DNA of 64,000 nt, taken from contig CALSNT010000009.1 in the NCBI GenBank assembly GCA_943787785.1, forward strand, positions 62,001 to 126,000, read 5' to 3'. Position numbers and translations under genes: made by a program. The notes beneath the pieces were generated by a model. The model saw only the letters and a program-made list of their open reading frames with translations. It did not search any database and was not told the DNA's origin. Below are positions 35,132 to 44,679 of this stretch, one piece after another (positions within the stretch are counted from its first letter, which is position 1; each line of letters opens with the position of its first letter). This stretch comes from an uncultured Paracoccaceae bacterium. GTDB lineage: Bacteria > Pseudomonadota > Alphaproteobacteria > Rhodobacterales > Rhodobacteraceae.

Positions 35132-35932
35132 ATGATTTCTGCTAAGTCCCTGATCCTATCTGCCGCCCTGACACTGACTGCAGGGGCGGCAAGCGCGCTG
35201 ACCTGCGGCAATACCGGCGCGGGCTATGAGCAATGGAAACGGGATTTTGCGTGGGAAGCCTCGCAGAAGGGCGTTACGGCGCGTGGGTTGCAGGCTCTTA
35301 AAGCGACGAAATACGCCACTCGAACAATCGCGGCGGATCGGGGTCAGAAGAGCTTCAAGTATTCGCTCAGCAAATTCATGCAGGTGCGCGGGGCCGAGAC
35401 GATTATTGCCCAAGGCAAGCGCCGGTTGAACAAGAACCCCAGCCTTTATGCCAATCTTGAGGCGCAATATGGTGTCCCTGCCGGTGTCCTGATCGCAATC
35501 CACGGGATGGAGACGGGCTTCGGTGGCTTCATGGGCGACAGCTCGGTCGTAGCGGCAATTTCGACGCTGGCCTACGATTGCCGGCGGACCGAGTTTTTCC
35601 AGCCGCATGCGCTGGCCGCTTTGAAGCTGGTCGATCAGGGCGTCATCACCGGCAACACCAAGGGTGCCAAGCACGGAGAGTTGGGCCACACGCAATTCCT
35701 GCCAGGCAATGCGCTGCGCTATGGCGTCGATGGCAACGGCGACGGTCGGGTTGATCTGTATAACCTCAACGACGCGCTTGCGACGACGGCGAACTACCTG
35801 CGCGGCAAAGGCTGGCGGCGTGGCGCCGGCTACCAGCAGGGTGAGCCGAATTTCGCGGTGATCAAGGAATGGAACGCGGCGACCGTGTATCAGCAGGCGA
35901 TTGCGATCATGGGCGCGCGGATTGACGGCTGA
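35132..35932 (+). CDS. Lytic murein transglycosylase (MltB/SLT-like), secreted
   Basis: This 266-residue protein has a signal peptide (MISAKSLILSAALTLTAGAASA). The catalytic region contains IAIHGMETGFGGFMGD with the presumed catalytic Glu, then GELGHTQFLPGNALRYGVDG and LATTANYLRGKGWRRG, typical of MltB-type enzymes. These enzymes cleave the MurNAc-GlcNAc bond of peptidoglycan with formation of an anhydro end. ATG 35132 is chosen because it starts the signal peptide; the frame upstream overlaps the aminotransferase stop but looks non-coding. Confidence 0.92.
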   Translation: MISAKSLILSAALTLTAGAASALTCGNTGAGYEQWKRDFAWEASQKGVTARGLQALKATKYATRTIAADRGQKSFKYSLSKFMQVRGAETIIAQGKRRLNKNPSLYANLEAQYGVPAGVLIAIHGMETGFGGFMGDSSVVAAISTLAYDCRRTEFFQPHALAALKLVDQGVITGNTKGAKHGELGHTQFLPGNALRYGVDGNGDGRVDLYNLNDALATTANYLRGKGWRRGAGYQQGEPNFAVIKEWNAATVYQQAIAIMGARIDG

Positions 35933-36043
35933 GGGGTCATGACCTTCGACCCCAAGTGGGTCTCAGCATCTTACTCACGATAAATACGTGGGTTCTTGGT
36001 GACAAAACTGGACGGCGGGCTTTCGCCGTTTAGATTGCGGACC

Positions 36044-37453
36044 ATGACAAAACCAATCCTCTACATATTGCGCCGCGACCTGCGCCTGGGTGACCACCCG
36101 GGCCTCAGCGCTGCTGCGGAAACAGGGCGTCCGGTGATCCCCGTGTTCATCGACGACGAAGTTCTGCGCAGTCAGGGCGCTGCGCCGCGTTGGCGGTTGG
36201 GGTTGGGCGTTGCGGAGTTCTCGGACGCGTTAACTGGCGTCGGATCAATGCTGATCCTGCGACGCGGCGAGGCGCTGATAGAAATCAAGTCACTCATAAG
36301 GGATACCGGGGCCGACACCGTCTTTTGGAGCCGTGCCTACGATCCGCCCTCGGTCGCGCGGGACAAATCTGTGAAGGCGGCGCTGGAAGCGGACGGGATC
36401 GAGGCGCGCAGTCACGCGGGCCACCTGCTGTTTGAACCCTGGAGCGTCGAGACCGGGCAGGGCGGGCCCTACCGTGTATATTCTCCGTTCTGGAAGACAG
36501 TGCGGGGGCGAGATGTGAGCAGTCAGGCGGCGACGGTCACGCGGCTGGCGGCGCCCGAAGTCTGGCCAGAGAGCCTGACCTCCGACGACCTGAAAATGGG
36601 TGCCGGAATGCGGCGCGGCGCGTCAGTCGTCGCGGGCTTCGTGTGCGTGGGTGAACGCGCCGCTCTGGACCGACTGCGCGAGTTCGGGGCCAGCAAAATG
36701 GCGCGCTACAAGGAGCGCCGGGACTTCCCGGCCGAAGATGTCACCTCGGGTTTGTCCGAAAACCTGACATACGGAGAAATCTCGCCGCGAACCTGCTGGC
36801 TTGCCGGGCAACGTGCGCTGGACGAGGGCAATCCGGGAGCTGGTAAATTCCTGTCCGAACTGGTCTGGCGCGAGTTCGCCTATCATCTGTTGTGGCATTT
36901 CCCCGCATTGGCCGAGGCGAACTGGCGCGATCAGTGGGACAGGTTCCCCTGGCGCGAGGCATCAGAGGACTCTGAGCGCTGGCAACATGGCCGCACCGGT
37001 GTTCCGATTGTCGATGCAGCGATGCGGGAAATGTACGTGACCGGGACAATGCACAACCGTGCGCGCATGATTGCAGCGTCATATTTGACCAAACATCTGA
37101 TCACGCACTGGAAAATTGGGCTGAAATGGTTTGCCGATTGCCTAACTGACTGGGATCCGGCGTCGAATGCCATGGGTTGGCAATGGGTGGCAGGCTCAGG
37201 GCCGGATGCGGCGCCGTTCTTCCGCATTTTCAATCCGGAAACGCAGGCCGGAAAGTTTGACCCCGACAACCGATATCTGGATCGCTGGATAGCTGAGGGC
37301 CGGAATAATCCACATGAGGACGCGATGGCCTATTTCAATGCAATTCCAAAACATTGGAAACTTTCAGCCAATACCCCATACCCTGACCCGGTGATCTCGC
37401 TTCCCGATGGGCGGATGCGGGCGCTGGATGCCTATCAGGTGTTGCGCGGGTGA
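36044..37453 (+). CDS. phrB: Deoxyribodipyrimidine photo-lyase
   Basis: This 469-residue FAD enzyme repairs cyclobutane pyrimidine dimers using blue light. It has the N-terminal antenna-binding domain starting KPILYILRRDLRLGDHPGL. The C-terminal FAD domain contains TGVPIVDAAMREMYVTGTMHNRARM, the ASYLTKHL helix and DWDPASNAMGWQWVAGSG, all class I photolyase signatures with conserved Trp residues for electron transfer. It is 114 bp upstream of cfa; in Rhodobacter sphaeroides the equivalents belong to the singlet-oxygen sigma-E response. Confidence 0.95.
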   Translation: MTKPILYILRRDLRLGDHPGLSAAAETGRPVIPVFIDDEVLRSQGAAPRWRLGLGVAEFSDALTGVGSMLILRRGEALIEIKSLIRDTGADTVFWSRAYDPPSVARDKSVKAALEADGIEARSHAGHLLFEPWSVETGQGGPYRVYSPFWKTVRGRDVSSQAATVTRLAAPEVWPESLTSDDLKMGAGMRRGASVVAGFVCVGERAALDRLREFGASKMARYKERRDFPAEDVTSGLSENLTYGEISPRTCWLAGQRALDEGNPGAGKFLSELVWREFAYHLLWHFPALAEANWRDQWDRFPWREASEDSERWQHGRTGVPIVDAAMREMYVTGTMHNRARMIAASYLTKHLITHWKIGLKWFADCLTDWDPASNAMGWQWVAGSGPDAAPFFRIFNPETQAGKFDPDNRYLDRWIAEGRNNPHEDAMAYFNAIPKHWKLSANTPYPDPVISLPDGRMRALDAYQVLRG

Positions 37454-37567
37454 CCCACAGGGGCGGAAAATCGCCACATTGACGCAAAGGCAACAGGTGA
37501 CGCGCGCCTGCCAAGCCGTTAGCCTGTCAGCAGAATTGACGTTTGACCAAGGGGATGGGGTCACGCC

Positions 37568-38779
37568 ATGACGATTATGACGACGACGCAGGGGCAGGCG
37601 GGGCTGCCGCGCTATTTTAGCCAGGTCTTCGATATGGCTCGCAGGATGGAGCGCGGCCGGCTTGATTTTCATATGCCCGATGGGCGGATTTTTCGCGCCG
37701 AGGGGTCCGAACCCGGCCCGGTGGCCGAGCTTCACGTCAATGATCCGGATATTTTCACGCGGCTAGTTCGTGACGGCGATTTAGCATTCTCGGAAAGCTA
37801 CATGCAGGGTGGGTGGTCGACGCCTGACCTCCAGGCATTCATGGACTTGATCCACGCCGGTAATGACGAGGTCTACGACGGTTTTCCTGGCATGAAACTG
37901 GTCCGCGCTTACGAGATGTTTCGTTTCTGGCTGCAATCGAACACCAAGAAGCAGGCGAAGAAGAACATCTCGGCCCACTATGATCTGGGCAATGAATTCT
38001 ATGGGCTATGGCTGGACGACACGATGACCTATTCGTCGGCAAAGTTCGACAGCGGGCAGGAGAGTCTCGAGAAAGCTCAGACCGCAAAATACGCCAGCAT
38101 GGTGGATCAGATGGGTGCGCAGGCTGGGGATCATGTGCTGGAGATTGGTTGTGGCTGGGGCGGGTTCGCCGAATATGCCGCCACCGAGCGAGGTCTGAAG
38201 GTTACCGGCCTGACGATCAGCCGCGAACAGCACGCCTATGCGGTCGAGCGCATGAAACGGGCCGGGTTGGCCGATCAGGTCGAAATCAAGATGCAGGACT
38301 ATCGCGATGAGCGCGGCATCTATGATGGCATCGCCAGTATCGAGATGTTTGAGGCTGTGGGCCAGAAGTACTGGCCAACATACTTCGAAACCGTGCGCGA
38401 CCGGTTGCGTCCCGGCAAGTCGGCCACGTTGCAGATCATCACGATCCAGGACAAGCGTTGGGATGTGTATCGCAAGGGCGTCGATTTCATTCAGAAGTAT
38501 ATTTTCCCCGGTGGCATGCTGCCTGCGCCATCGATCTTGCGCGACGAAGTTGAAAAGGCTGGCTTGATGGTCGCTCGCTCGATCGAGTTCGGCGAAAGCT
38601 ATTCCCAGACGCTGCGCCGCTGGTACGAGACGTTCAATGCGCGCTGGGATGAAGTTGCAGCACTTGGGTTTGACGATCAGTTCCGGCGGATGTGGAATTT
38701 CTATCTGACCAGCTGTGCGGCGGCGTTCCAGACCGGGATTTGTGATGTGACGCAGATTACCGTGCGACGTCCCGGTTGA
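37568..38779 (+). CDS. cfa: Cyclopropane-fatty-acyl-phospholipid synthase
   Basis: This 403-residue S-adenosylmethionine-dependent enzyme methylenates the double bond of membrane unsaturated fatty acids. The SAM-binding loop LEIGCGWGGFAEYAA and the active-site segments ISAHYDLGNEFYGLWLD and SIEMFEAVG are all present. It is soluble, acting at the membrane surface. It follows the photolyase gene; both are stress-response functions. Confidence 0.94.
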   Translation: MTIMTTTQGQAGLPRYFSQVFDMARRMERGRLDFHMPDGRIFRAEGSEPGPVAELHVNDPDIFTRLVRDGDLAFSESYMQGGWSTPDLQAFMDLIHAGNDEVYDGFPGMKLVRAYEMFRFWLQSNTKKQAKKNISAHYDLGNEFYGLWLDDTMTYSSAKFDSGQESLEKAQTAKYASMVDQMGAQAGDHVLEIGCGWGGFAEYAATERGLKVTGLTISREQHAYAVERMKRAGLADQVEIKMQDYRDERGIYDGIASIEMFEAVGQKYWPTYFETVRDRLRPGKSATLQIITIQDKRWDVYRKGVDFIQKYIFPGGMLPAPSILRDEVEKAGLMVARSIEFGESYSQTLRRWYETFNARWDEVAALGFDDQFRRMWNFYLTSCAAAFQTGICDVTQITVRRPG

Positions 38780-38800
38780 TGGGGCTGGGCCAAAGATCAA

Positions 38801-38820
38801 AGCCTCCAGCGGGGATATTT
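38801..38820. repeat. Short intergenic repeat, copy 1 (before xylB)
   Basis: The 20-base stretch here matches 40315-40334 at 18 of 20 positions, so the element flanks the xylulokinase gene. Similar GCCTCC.GCGGGGAT.TTT motifs are common between genes in Rhodobacteraceae as far as I know. This copy lies just upstream of the xylB start and could form part of a terminator or leader. Confidence 0.5.
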
Positions 38821-38842
38821 TTGGCGAAAAGACGTGGTCGGC

Positions 38843-40336
38843 ATGGTTGAGGCCTTGTGGCTGGGTCTTGATGTCGGGACCTCGGCGGTTAAAGCATTGG
38901 TGGCGGACAGTGCGGGGCGCGTAATTGCGCATGGTTCGGCGGCGCTGACGACATCGTCGCCGCATCCCGGATGGTCCGAGCAAAATCCCGATGATTGGTG
39001 GCTGGCGCTTGCCGTTGCAGCGGCTGAGGCGCGAAAAGTTGCTGGAGCGCGATGGGACGACATTGCCGGGATTGGCTTGTCGGGTCAGATGCATGGAGCG
39101 GTGCTGCTGGACGAGGCGCGGGTGGTCCTCGCCCCGGTTATGCTTTGGAATGACACGCGGGCAGAGCCTGAAAGTGCGTCCCTGAATTTGGCGATTCCAG
39201 ATATTGTTGAAGTTGCCGGGGTTGCTGCCTTGCCGGGGTTCACGGCGCCGAAACTGCTGTGGCTTGCGCAGCACCAGCCAGAGTTGCACGCGCGCATTCG
39301 TCATATCCTGATGCCGAAGGACTGGATCGGGATGCGCCTGCATGGGCGGTTGCTGAGTGATCCGTCGGACGCCGCCGGAACCCATCTGTTCGATCAGGGC
39401 GCGCGAGATTGGCACCTCGGCCTTTGTTCGGCGGCGCGGGTTGATCCGGCTTGGCTGCCCGTAGTGCAGCCCGGCGACGCGGTTGCCGGTTCTTTGCTGG
39501 GTGACGGCGCGAAGGCCTTGGGACTACGAGAGGGGCTGCCGGTGGCAACCGGGGCGGGCGATACCGCTGCCGGGGCGGTTGGTGCTGGTGTGGTTCGGCC
39601 CGGGCGGGTGGTTCTGTCGCTTGGGACTTCGGGGCAAATATTTCTGGCAACGGACGCTCATGTGCCACGCACCGAGGGGCATGTGCACGCCTATGCGCAC
39701 ACGCTTGAAAATGTGTGGTTTCGTATGGCCGCGATGCTCAACGGAGCGCGGCCTTTGGCGTGGTACGCGGCGACGACGGGGCAGTCGGTGCCGGCAATGC
39801 TGGACGCAGCCGCGCAGGCCGATCTTGACCGTGTGCCACTATTCCTGCCGTATCTGACCGGAGAGCGCACACCACATGGCAATAGCGCGATCCGTGCTAG
39901 TTTTCTGGGATTGGCCGATGACACCGGCGCGCCTGAAATGGCTCGCGCGGTGGTTGAGGGCATTGCCTACAGTTTTGCTGACGGAGCCAACGCTTTGGGT
40001 GGGTTGTCGGGACTTTCTCCGCTGGTGACAGGTGGCGGCGCACAGAGTGACATGTTGATGCAGACGCTTTGCGACGTGCTGGCAGTGCCGATCCGACGGC
40101 CCGCAGGCGCAGCGCTGGGACCGGCAGCAGGGGCCGCGCGTCTGGCGTCGGTCGCAGCGGGGTCGGTTGCGCCCGCGCGGCTGGCAGACGAACCGCCTGT
40201 GGCCCGGGAGTTTGTGCCCGATGCCACTGCGGCGGCGCGGCACCAAACACGGTTACGGGTCTTTCGGGATCTGTATCGCGTCATCGCTCCGCTGGGCGCG
40301 ATTGGCGATGTGAGAGCCTCCGGCGGGGATGTTTGA
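38843..40336 (+). CDS. xylB: Xylulokinase
   Basis: This kinase of the FGGY family has about 497 residues and phosphorylates D-xylulose with ATP. It contains the N-terminal phosphate-binding GLDVGTSAVKALV, the GLSGQMHGAVLLD catalytic region, the YLTGERTPHGN loop and the PLVTGGGAQSDMLMQ adenosine-binding region. It stands alone, without xylA or a sugar transporter alongside. Its last codons lie in a short repeat at 40315-40334, so the final residues may have been added by the repeat. Confidence 0.92.
   Translation: MVEALWLGLDVGTSAVKALVADSAGRVIAHGSAALTTSSPHPGWSEQNPDDWWLALAVAAAEARKVAGARWDDIAGIGLSGQMHGAVLLDEARVVLAPVMLWNDTRAEPESASLNLAIPDIVEVAGVAALPGFTAPKLLWLAQHQPELHARIRHILMPKDWIGMRLHGRLLSDPSDAAGTHLFDQGARDWHLGLCSAARVDPAWLPVVQPGDAVAGSLLGDGAKALGLREGLPVATGAGDTAAGAVGAGVVRPGRVVLSLGTSGQIFLATDAHVPRTEGHVHAYAHTLENVWFRMAAMLNGARPLAWYAATTGQSVPAMLDAAAQADLDRVPLFLPYLTGERTPHGNSAIRASFLGLADDTGAPEMARAVVEGIAYSFADGANALGGLSGLSPLVTGGGAQSDMLMQTLCDVLAVPIRRPAGAALGPAAGAARLASVAAGSVAPARLADEPPVAREFVPDATAAARHQTRLRVFRDLYRVIAPLGAIGDVRASGGDV
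40315..40334. repeat. Short intergenic-type repeat, copy 2 (overlaps the xylB end)
   Basis: The match to 38801-38820 covers 18 of 20 bases in the same orientation. Here the element is read as the final codons of xylB (RASGGDV), and the stop follows at 40334-40336. Confidence 0.5.
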
Positions 40337-40354
40337 GAACCAGTGATGATGGTT

Positions 40355-41365
40355 TTAACGCGAGAATTGTGCGGTCTGCCAATTGGGCAGATGTTGGTCT
40401 AACAGGGTTCGGATGTTTGACAGGTTTGCGGCACTTAGCGCCGCGTCGAGGTGGCTCAGTACACGGGGTAGGTGGGGCAAATAGGCGGGTTTGTCGTCAC
40501 GCTTGGCCAGGCGGATGAACAGCCCCGCAACTTTGGTATGTCGCTGAGCGGCAAGCAGGGAAAAGCGGGCACGGAAAGCCTTTTCGTCCTGCGGGTGGGC
40601 GGCCAGGTAGCGCGTCAACATCACTTCTTCCAGGCCCGGTTCCAGATCGCGCCGCGCATCTTGCAGCAGTGAGGCCAGGTCGTATTCCGGTGCTCCGATC
40701 CGTGCGCCCTGTACGTCGATCAGACCGCAGGCGGCGACGCCGGGCCGCGCTGGCAAATGGATAAGATTATCGAGATGGAAATCACGCAGAACCAGAGCGC
40801 TGCGATCGCTGGCAATGGGGCGCAAGGCATCGCGCCAATGGCGCGTGAAGTCTGCCTGGAATTTTTCCGTATCGTGGTCGGGATTTGCCAGCGGCGCGAA
40901 CCAATCCGTAAAAATCAGCGTCTCGGACAGCAGGAAATCGGCATCATAGGCGGGCAGATCAATCGTGGTGGCATTCGGGGCGCTGTGCAGGGCGGTGATG
41001 GCGTCAATAGCCGCTGAATAAAGGTCAGCTTCGGGTCGACCACGGTCAATTTCCGAGCTGAATGTGCGAGGGCCGAAGTCCTCGACAAGATACAGGCCCT
41101 CCGCCGGGGCAGCGACGCGGGTTTTGGGCGCAGAAAGTCCCAGGCCATTCAGGTGCTCGGCAACCCGCGTGAAGACCGGCTGATCGGTGTCCCCGGGCGG
41201 CACCTGGACAAGCAGCAGCCCGGTGTCGGGCAGACGGAAATACCGGCGTGGTGATGCGTCGGCTGGCAGCGGCTCGGGCGTGACCGAGTGCAGATCATGG
41301 CTATTGAGCCAAGACACGCGCATTGCGTGACCTGACAGATCATTCTCGGTTCGGATTTCTGCCAT
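40355..41365 (-). CDS. Aminoglycoside phosphotransferase-fold kinase (AmgK-like)
   Basis: This 336-residue protein has the APH kinase fold. SPRRYFRLPDTGLLLVQVPPG corresponds to the nucleotide-binding lobe. The catalytic loop VLRDFHLDNLIHL (HxDN) is followed by the metal-binding CGLIDVQGARIGAPEYDLA. AmgK phosphorylates amino sugars in peptidoglycan recycling and is usually beside murU and tsaE. Neither is here, so the substrate remains open. A start at 41323 (MRVSW) is possible. It is convergent with xylB. Confidence 0.82.
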   Translation of the reverse strand: MAEIRTENDLSGHAMRVSWLNSHDLHSVTPEPLPADASPRRYFRLPDTGLLLVQVPPGDTDQPVFTRVAEHLNGLGLSAPKTRVAAPAEGLYLVEDFGPRTFSSEIDRGRPEADLYSAAIDAITALHSAPNATTIDLPAYDADFLLSETLIFTDWFAPLANPDHDTEKFQADFTRHWRDALRPIASDRSALVLRDFHLDNLIHLPARPGVAACGLIDVQGARIGAPEYDLASLLQDARRDLEPGLEEVMLTRYLAAHPQDEKAFRARFSLLAAQRHTKVAGLFIRLAKRDDKPAYLPHLPRVLSHLDAALSAANLSNIRTLLDQHLPNWQTAQFSR

Positions 41366-41499
41366 TGATCATCATGCCGCTGTTATTCTTGAGAGAGGGC
41401 CTGCGAGGAAAGCCTTTCTCCGCCAAACGAGACAGCTTCGTCAACACGGGATTAAAAAGTCGGTTGGCGTGGCGAACAACCGGGACGTCGACCCTAGGA

Positions 41500-41790
41500 T
41501 TATTCCAGCACGCCGGCCTCGCGATAATAGCGCGCGGCGCGGGGGTGCAGCTCAACCAGCCCCTGTTTGGAAGCGGCGAACTCAAAGCTGAGCGCTTCTG
41601 CCCAGGGCGCTTCGGAGGTCACCTGTTCAATGTTGTCCCAGAACGCCTTGGTGATCTTGTAATCGATTTTCTCGTCCAGATCGGCGCGCACCCCGATTCC
41701 GATGGCGTTCCAGACGCCCTCGGCCAGCTCAACGCCCGATTTCTGAAACTGCGGGCTATGCGCCAGAAGGGCGGCGTCAGGCGTCAGTCC
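41500..41790 (-). pseudogene. C-terminal remnant of a TAXI-family TRAP solute receptor
   Basis: A minus-strand frame of about 95 codons ends in VELHPRAARYYREAGVLE-stop, the characteristic C-terminus of TAXI-type TRAP binding proteins. Upstream it reads IGIGVRADLDEKIDYKITKAFWDN, also family-like. The signal peptide and first two-thirds are missing: the frame runs into the end of the sulfatase gene with no start of its own. This is a leftover of a transporter gene, most likely joined to its present neighbour by a deletion. Confidence 0.6.
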
Positions 41791-43469
41791 TCCACGTAGC
41801 GTTTCGGCGCGGGGCCGCGATACTTCTTGGTCAGCTCGTCAGGCACTTCGGACCCATCCACCATGAACGGCAAAATACCCCGGCGCATTGATTTGCCACG
41901 CATCGCCAGAATGTCGTCGTCAGATTTGGTGACGCGCTGGCTCATCCGCCGCCCCCACTCGGCGAGGTATCCATAGAGGCGGTCGATATCGGCTTCGTGC
42001 GCGTCCCCTTTGGCCAGATCGTGGAACTCCTCCGGGTCGGTTTTCAGATCGAACAGCATCGGGCGAAAGCCACCTTCGGCGTGCATAAGCTTGAAACGGC
42101 CATCGAAGACCATGAACAGGCGCGCGTCACGCGGGGCCACGCCGAGTTTGTCAGCCTGAGACGTGGCGGAATAGTCGAACTCACTAATCGCATAGCGACG
42201 CCATTCCGGGGTTTCGCCCCGGAGCCACGGCAGCAAAGAGCGCCCTTCGATGATATGATCCGGAATCTTGTCGCCTGCCGCCTCGACAAACGTAGCGGCG
42301 AGATCGACGGATTCGACAAGCGCGTCGCAGGTTGTGCCGCGCGTCCCGTCCGCCTCGGCGCGGGGATCATAGACGATCATCGGCACCTTGACGGATTGCT
42401 CGTGAAACAGATCCTTCTCACCCAGCCAGTGATCGCCCAGATAGTCGCCGTGGTCCGAGGTCAGCACGATCATCGTGTCACCCATCCGGCCCGTCGCCTC
42501 AAGATGATCCAGCAGAACTCCCAGCTGATCGTCGCACTGCTTGATCAGACCCATGTAGGCCGGGATCACCTTTTGGCGTACGTCGTCGCGCTGAAACGCC
42601 GCCGCGATGCGGTTGGCCATATAGGCGCCGAAGACCGGGTGCGGCACGTCACGCTCAACCTCGTGGCGCGTTGGGGCAGGGACGTGGTTGGCCCCGTACA
42701 TATTGTGATACGGCGCTGGCACGATATAGGGCCAATGCGGTTTGATATAGCTGACGTGAGCGCACCACGGCGCTTTGGCCTGGTCGATAAACTCGATGGT
42801 TCTCTGCGTCAGCCAGGGGGTCTCGCTGTCTTCCTCGCGGATGTTGGCGGGCTTGTCGGCATTGTCGAACATCCAGCCCGTCGCCTTGTCACCATCCGCG
42901 TCAATCCCCGCGTTGGCGAAGTCGGCCCAGGGGTTTTCGGACGGATAGCCCTTCTGCTTGAGGTATTCGTTATACGGCGAGCGTCGTTCGTCATAAAATC
43001 CGTCCGGCCCTTCGCCCCACAGCCCGTCGTCCCTGATCCAGGTATCAAAGCCGCATTCTGCCTGCCGTGCGCCGATCTGGCTATCCGGCGACAGGCCCAG
43101 ACGCGCCATCCCCTCGGCATCCGCCCGCATATGCGTCTTGCCGATAAGCCAGCAGTCCATGCCGGCACGGCGCAGGTGGTCGCCCAGCGTCTGCTCACCA
43201 ACACGCAGAGGAAACCCGTTCCATTGCGCCCCGTGGCTGGAGGCATAGCGCCCGGTGTAAAAGCACATCCGCGATGCGCCGCAAATCGGCGACTGCACGT
43301 ACGCATTGGTGAAGCGAACACCCATTGCCGCCACCCGGTCAAAATTTGGCGTGTGCAGGTGCGGGTGTCCGGCGCAGGACAGGTAATCAAAACGCAGTTG
43401 ATCGTACATGATGAACAAGATGTTCAAATGTGCCCCCCGGTTGTCTGACGCGTGCATTTTTTTTGGCAT
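41784..43469 (-). CDS. Sulfatase / phosphonate monoester hydrolase-like enzyme
   Basis: This 561-residue member of the alkaline phosphatase-sulfatase superfamily carries the formylglycine signature at Cys63 in SPICGASRMCFYTGRYA, so it needs conversion by a maturation enzyme. Metal-binding segments are NILFIMYDQLRFDYL at the N-terminus and TSDHGDYLGDHWLGEKDLFHEQ in the middle. It has no signal peptide, so it acts in the cytoplasm, like phosphonate monoester hydrolases and choline sulfatases. The substrate is unknown. ATG 43469 is chosen over 43457. Its stop overlaps the TAXI remnant. Confidence 0.88.
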   Translation of the reverse strand: MPKKMHASDNRGAHLNILFIMYDQLRFDYLSCAGHPHLHTPNFDRVAAMGVRFTNAYVQSPICGASRMCFYTGRYASSHGAQWNGFPLRVGEQTLGDHLRRAGMDCWLIGKTHMRADAEGMARLGLSPDSQIGARQAECGFDTWIRDDGLWGEGPDGFYDERRSPYNEYLKQKGYPSENPWADFANAGIDADGDKATGWMFDNADKPANIREEDSETPWLTQRTIEFIDQAKAPWCAHVSYIKPHWPYIVPAPYHNMYGANHVPAPTRHEVERDVPHPVFGAYMANRIAAAFQRDDVRQKVIPAYMGLIKQCDDQLGVLLDHLEATGRMGDTMIVLTSDHGDYLGDHWLGEKDLFHEQSVKVPMIVYDPRAEADGTRGTTCDALVESVDLAATFVEAAGDKIPDHIIEGRSLLPWLRGETPEWRRYAISEFDYSATSQADKLGVAPRDARLFMVFDGRFKLMHAEGGFRPMLFDLKTDPEEFHDLAKGDAHEADIDRLYGYLAEWGRRMSQRVTKSDDDILAMRGKSMRRGILPFMVDGSEVPDELTKKYRGPAPKRYVED

Positions 43470-43671
43470 CGAATCTTCTAACAAGTCTTCAACATTTCCC
43501 GCGCGGCGGCCAGACGCTGCAGTGCGCCCAAATCTCACGGGTCCACCGCAGCAAGTCTTGTTCGCTGATCCGACACTGGGACGGTCGGTCTCTGGCGCGC
43601 CAGGCCCGTGCCGCGTAAACAAGCTGGGGGGCGTGGCCGCAGGTCTGCCGCGCCGCAATGAGGAATTTCGC

Positions 43672-44679
43672 GTGACCAGTCTCCAACCTGCAAAAGCTAC
43701 GCGTCTATCGGTCGCTCCGATGATGGATTGGACCGATAGCCATTGCCGGCTGTTTCACCGGCAGATGACCAAGCACGCCTTGCTTTATACCGAGATGATC
43801 ACCTCTGCCGCTCTGATCCGGGGCAGCGCGCATCATCTGCTGGACCACGACCCCGGCGAGGCCCCGGTGGCAGTTCAGCTCGGTGGTGCAGACCCCGGTG
43901 AGTTGGCCGAAGCGACGGCCCTGGCGGCCGAGGCGGGCTATGCCGAGGTCAACCTCAACATCGGCTGCCCGTCGGACCGGGTGCAATCGGGGTGTTTTGG
44001 CGCGGTACTGATGGAGCGCCCGGCGCTGGTGGCGGAATGCGTGCGCGCGATGAAGGAGGCCTCGGACGCCGAGGTCACGGTGAAATGTCGGATTGGCGTA
44101 GACGATCAGGATCCCCGGACCGTACTTCCAGATTTCCTCAGCCGGATGCAGGGCGCCGGGGTGCGCCGTGTGGCCGTTCATGCGCGCAAGGCGTGGCTAA
44201 AAGGTCTGTCTCCGAAACAAAATCGGGACGTGCCGCCGCTGGATTATCCGCTGGTCATTTCAATGGTCGAGCGATTCCCTGAACTGGAGCTCTCGATCAA
44301 CGGCGGCATCACCTCGCTGGATCAGGCGACTGAATTCCTTGAACGGGGGCTGGCCGGGGTGATGATCGGACGCGCCGCGTACCACACACCCGCCGAGGTG
44401 CTGCTGGAGGCTGATCGGGTGATCTTCGGAGGGGTCGACCTGGCTCCAACGCGATTGCAGGTTGCCGAGGCGATGCGCCCTCATATCCGCGCACATCTGG
44501 CCTCTGGCGGGCGGCTGCATTCAGTCACCCGCCACATGCTGGGCCTGTTTCACGGATTACCTGGCGCGCGCAACTGGCGGCGGGCACTGTCGGAGGGCGG
44601 GTCGCGCCCCGGTGCAGGTCTGGAGGTGCTGGACGAGGCGCTGGAGCAGGTGGCTTGCGCGATGGCAGACGCGGCTTGA
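43672..44679 (+). CDS. dusA: tRNA-dihydrouridine(20/20a) synthase
   Basis: The 335-residue FMN enzyme reduces uridine in the tRNA D-loop. It has SVAPMMDWTDSHCR at the N-terminus, the NIGCPSDRVQSGCFGAVLM loop with the catalytic Cys, VHARKAWLKGLSPKQNR (a DusA-subgroup marker) and INGGITS binding FMN phosphate. A GTG at 43672 behind GAGG is the best start. The 202-bp gap to the divergent sulfatase should hold both promoters. Confidence 0.95.
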   Translation: MTSLQPAKATRLSVAPMMDWTDSHCRLFHRQMTKHALLYTEMITSAALIRGSAHHLLDHDPGEAPVAVQLGGADPGELAEATALAAEAGYAEVNLNIGCPSDRVQSGCFGAVLMERPALVAECVRAMKEASDAEVTVKCRIGVDDQDPRTVLPDFLSRMQGAGVRRVAVHARKAWLKGLSPKQNRDVPPLDYPLVISMVERFPELELSINGGITSLDQATEFLERGLAGVMIGRAAYHTPAEVLLEADRVIFGGVDLAPTRLQVAEAMRPHIRAHLASGGRLHSVTRHMLGLFHGLPGARNWRRALSEGGSRPGAGLEVLDEALEQVACAMADAA

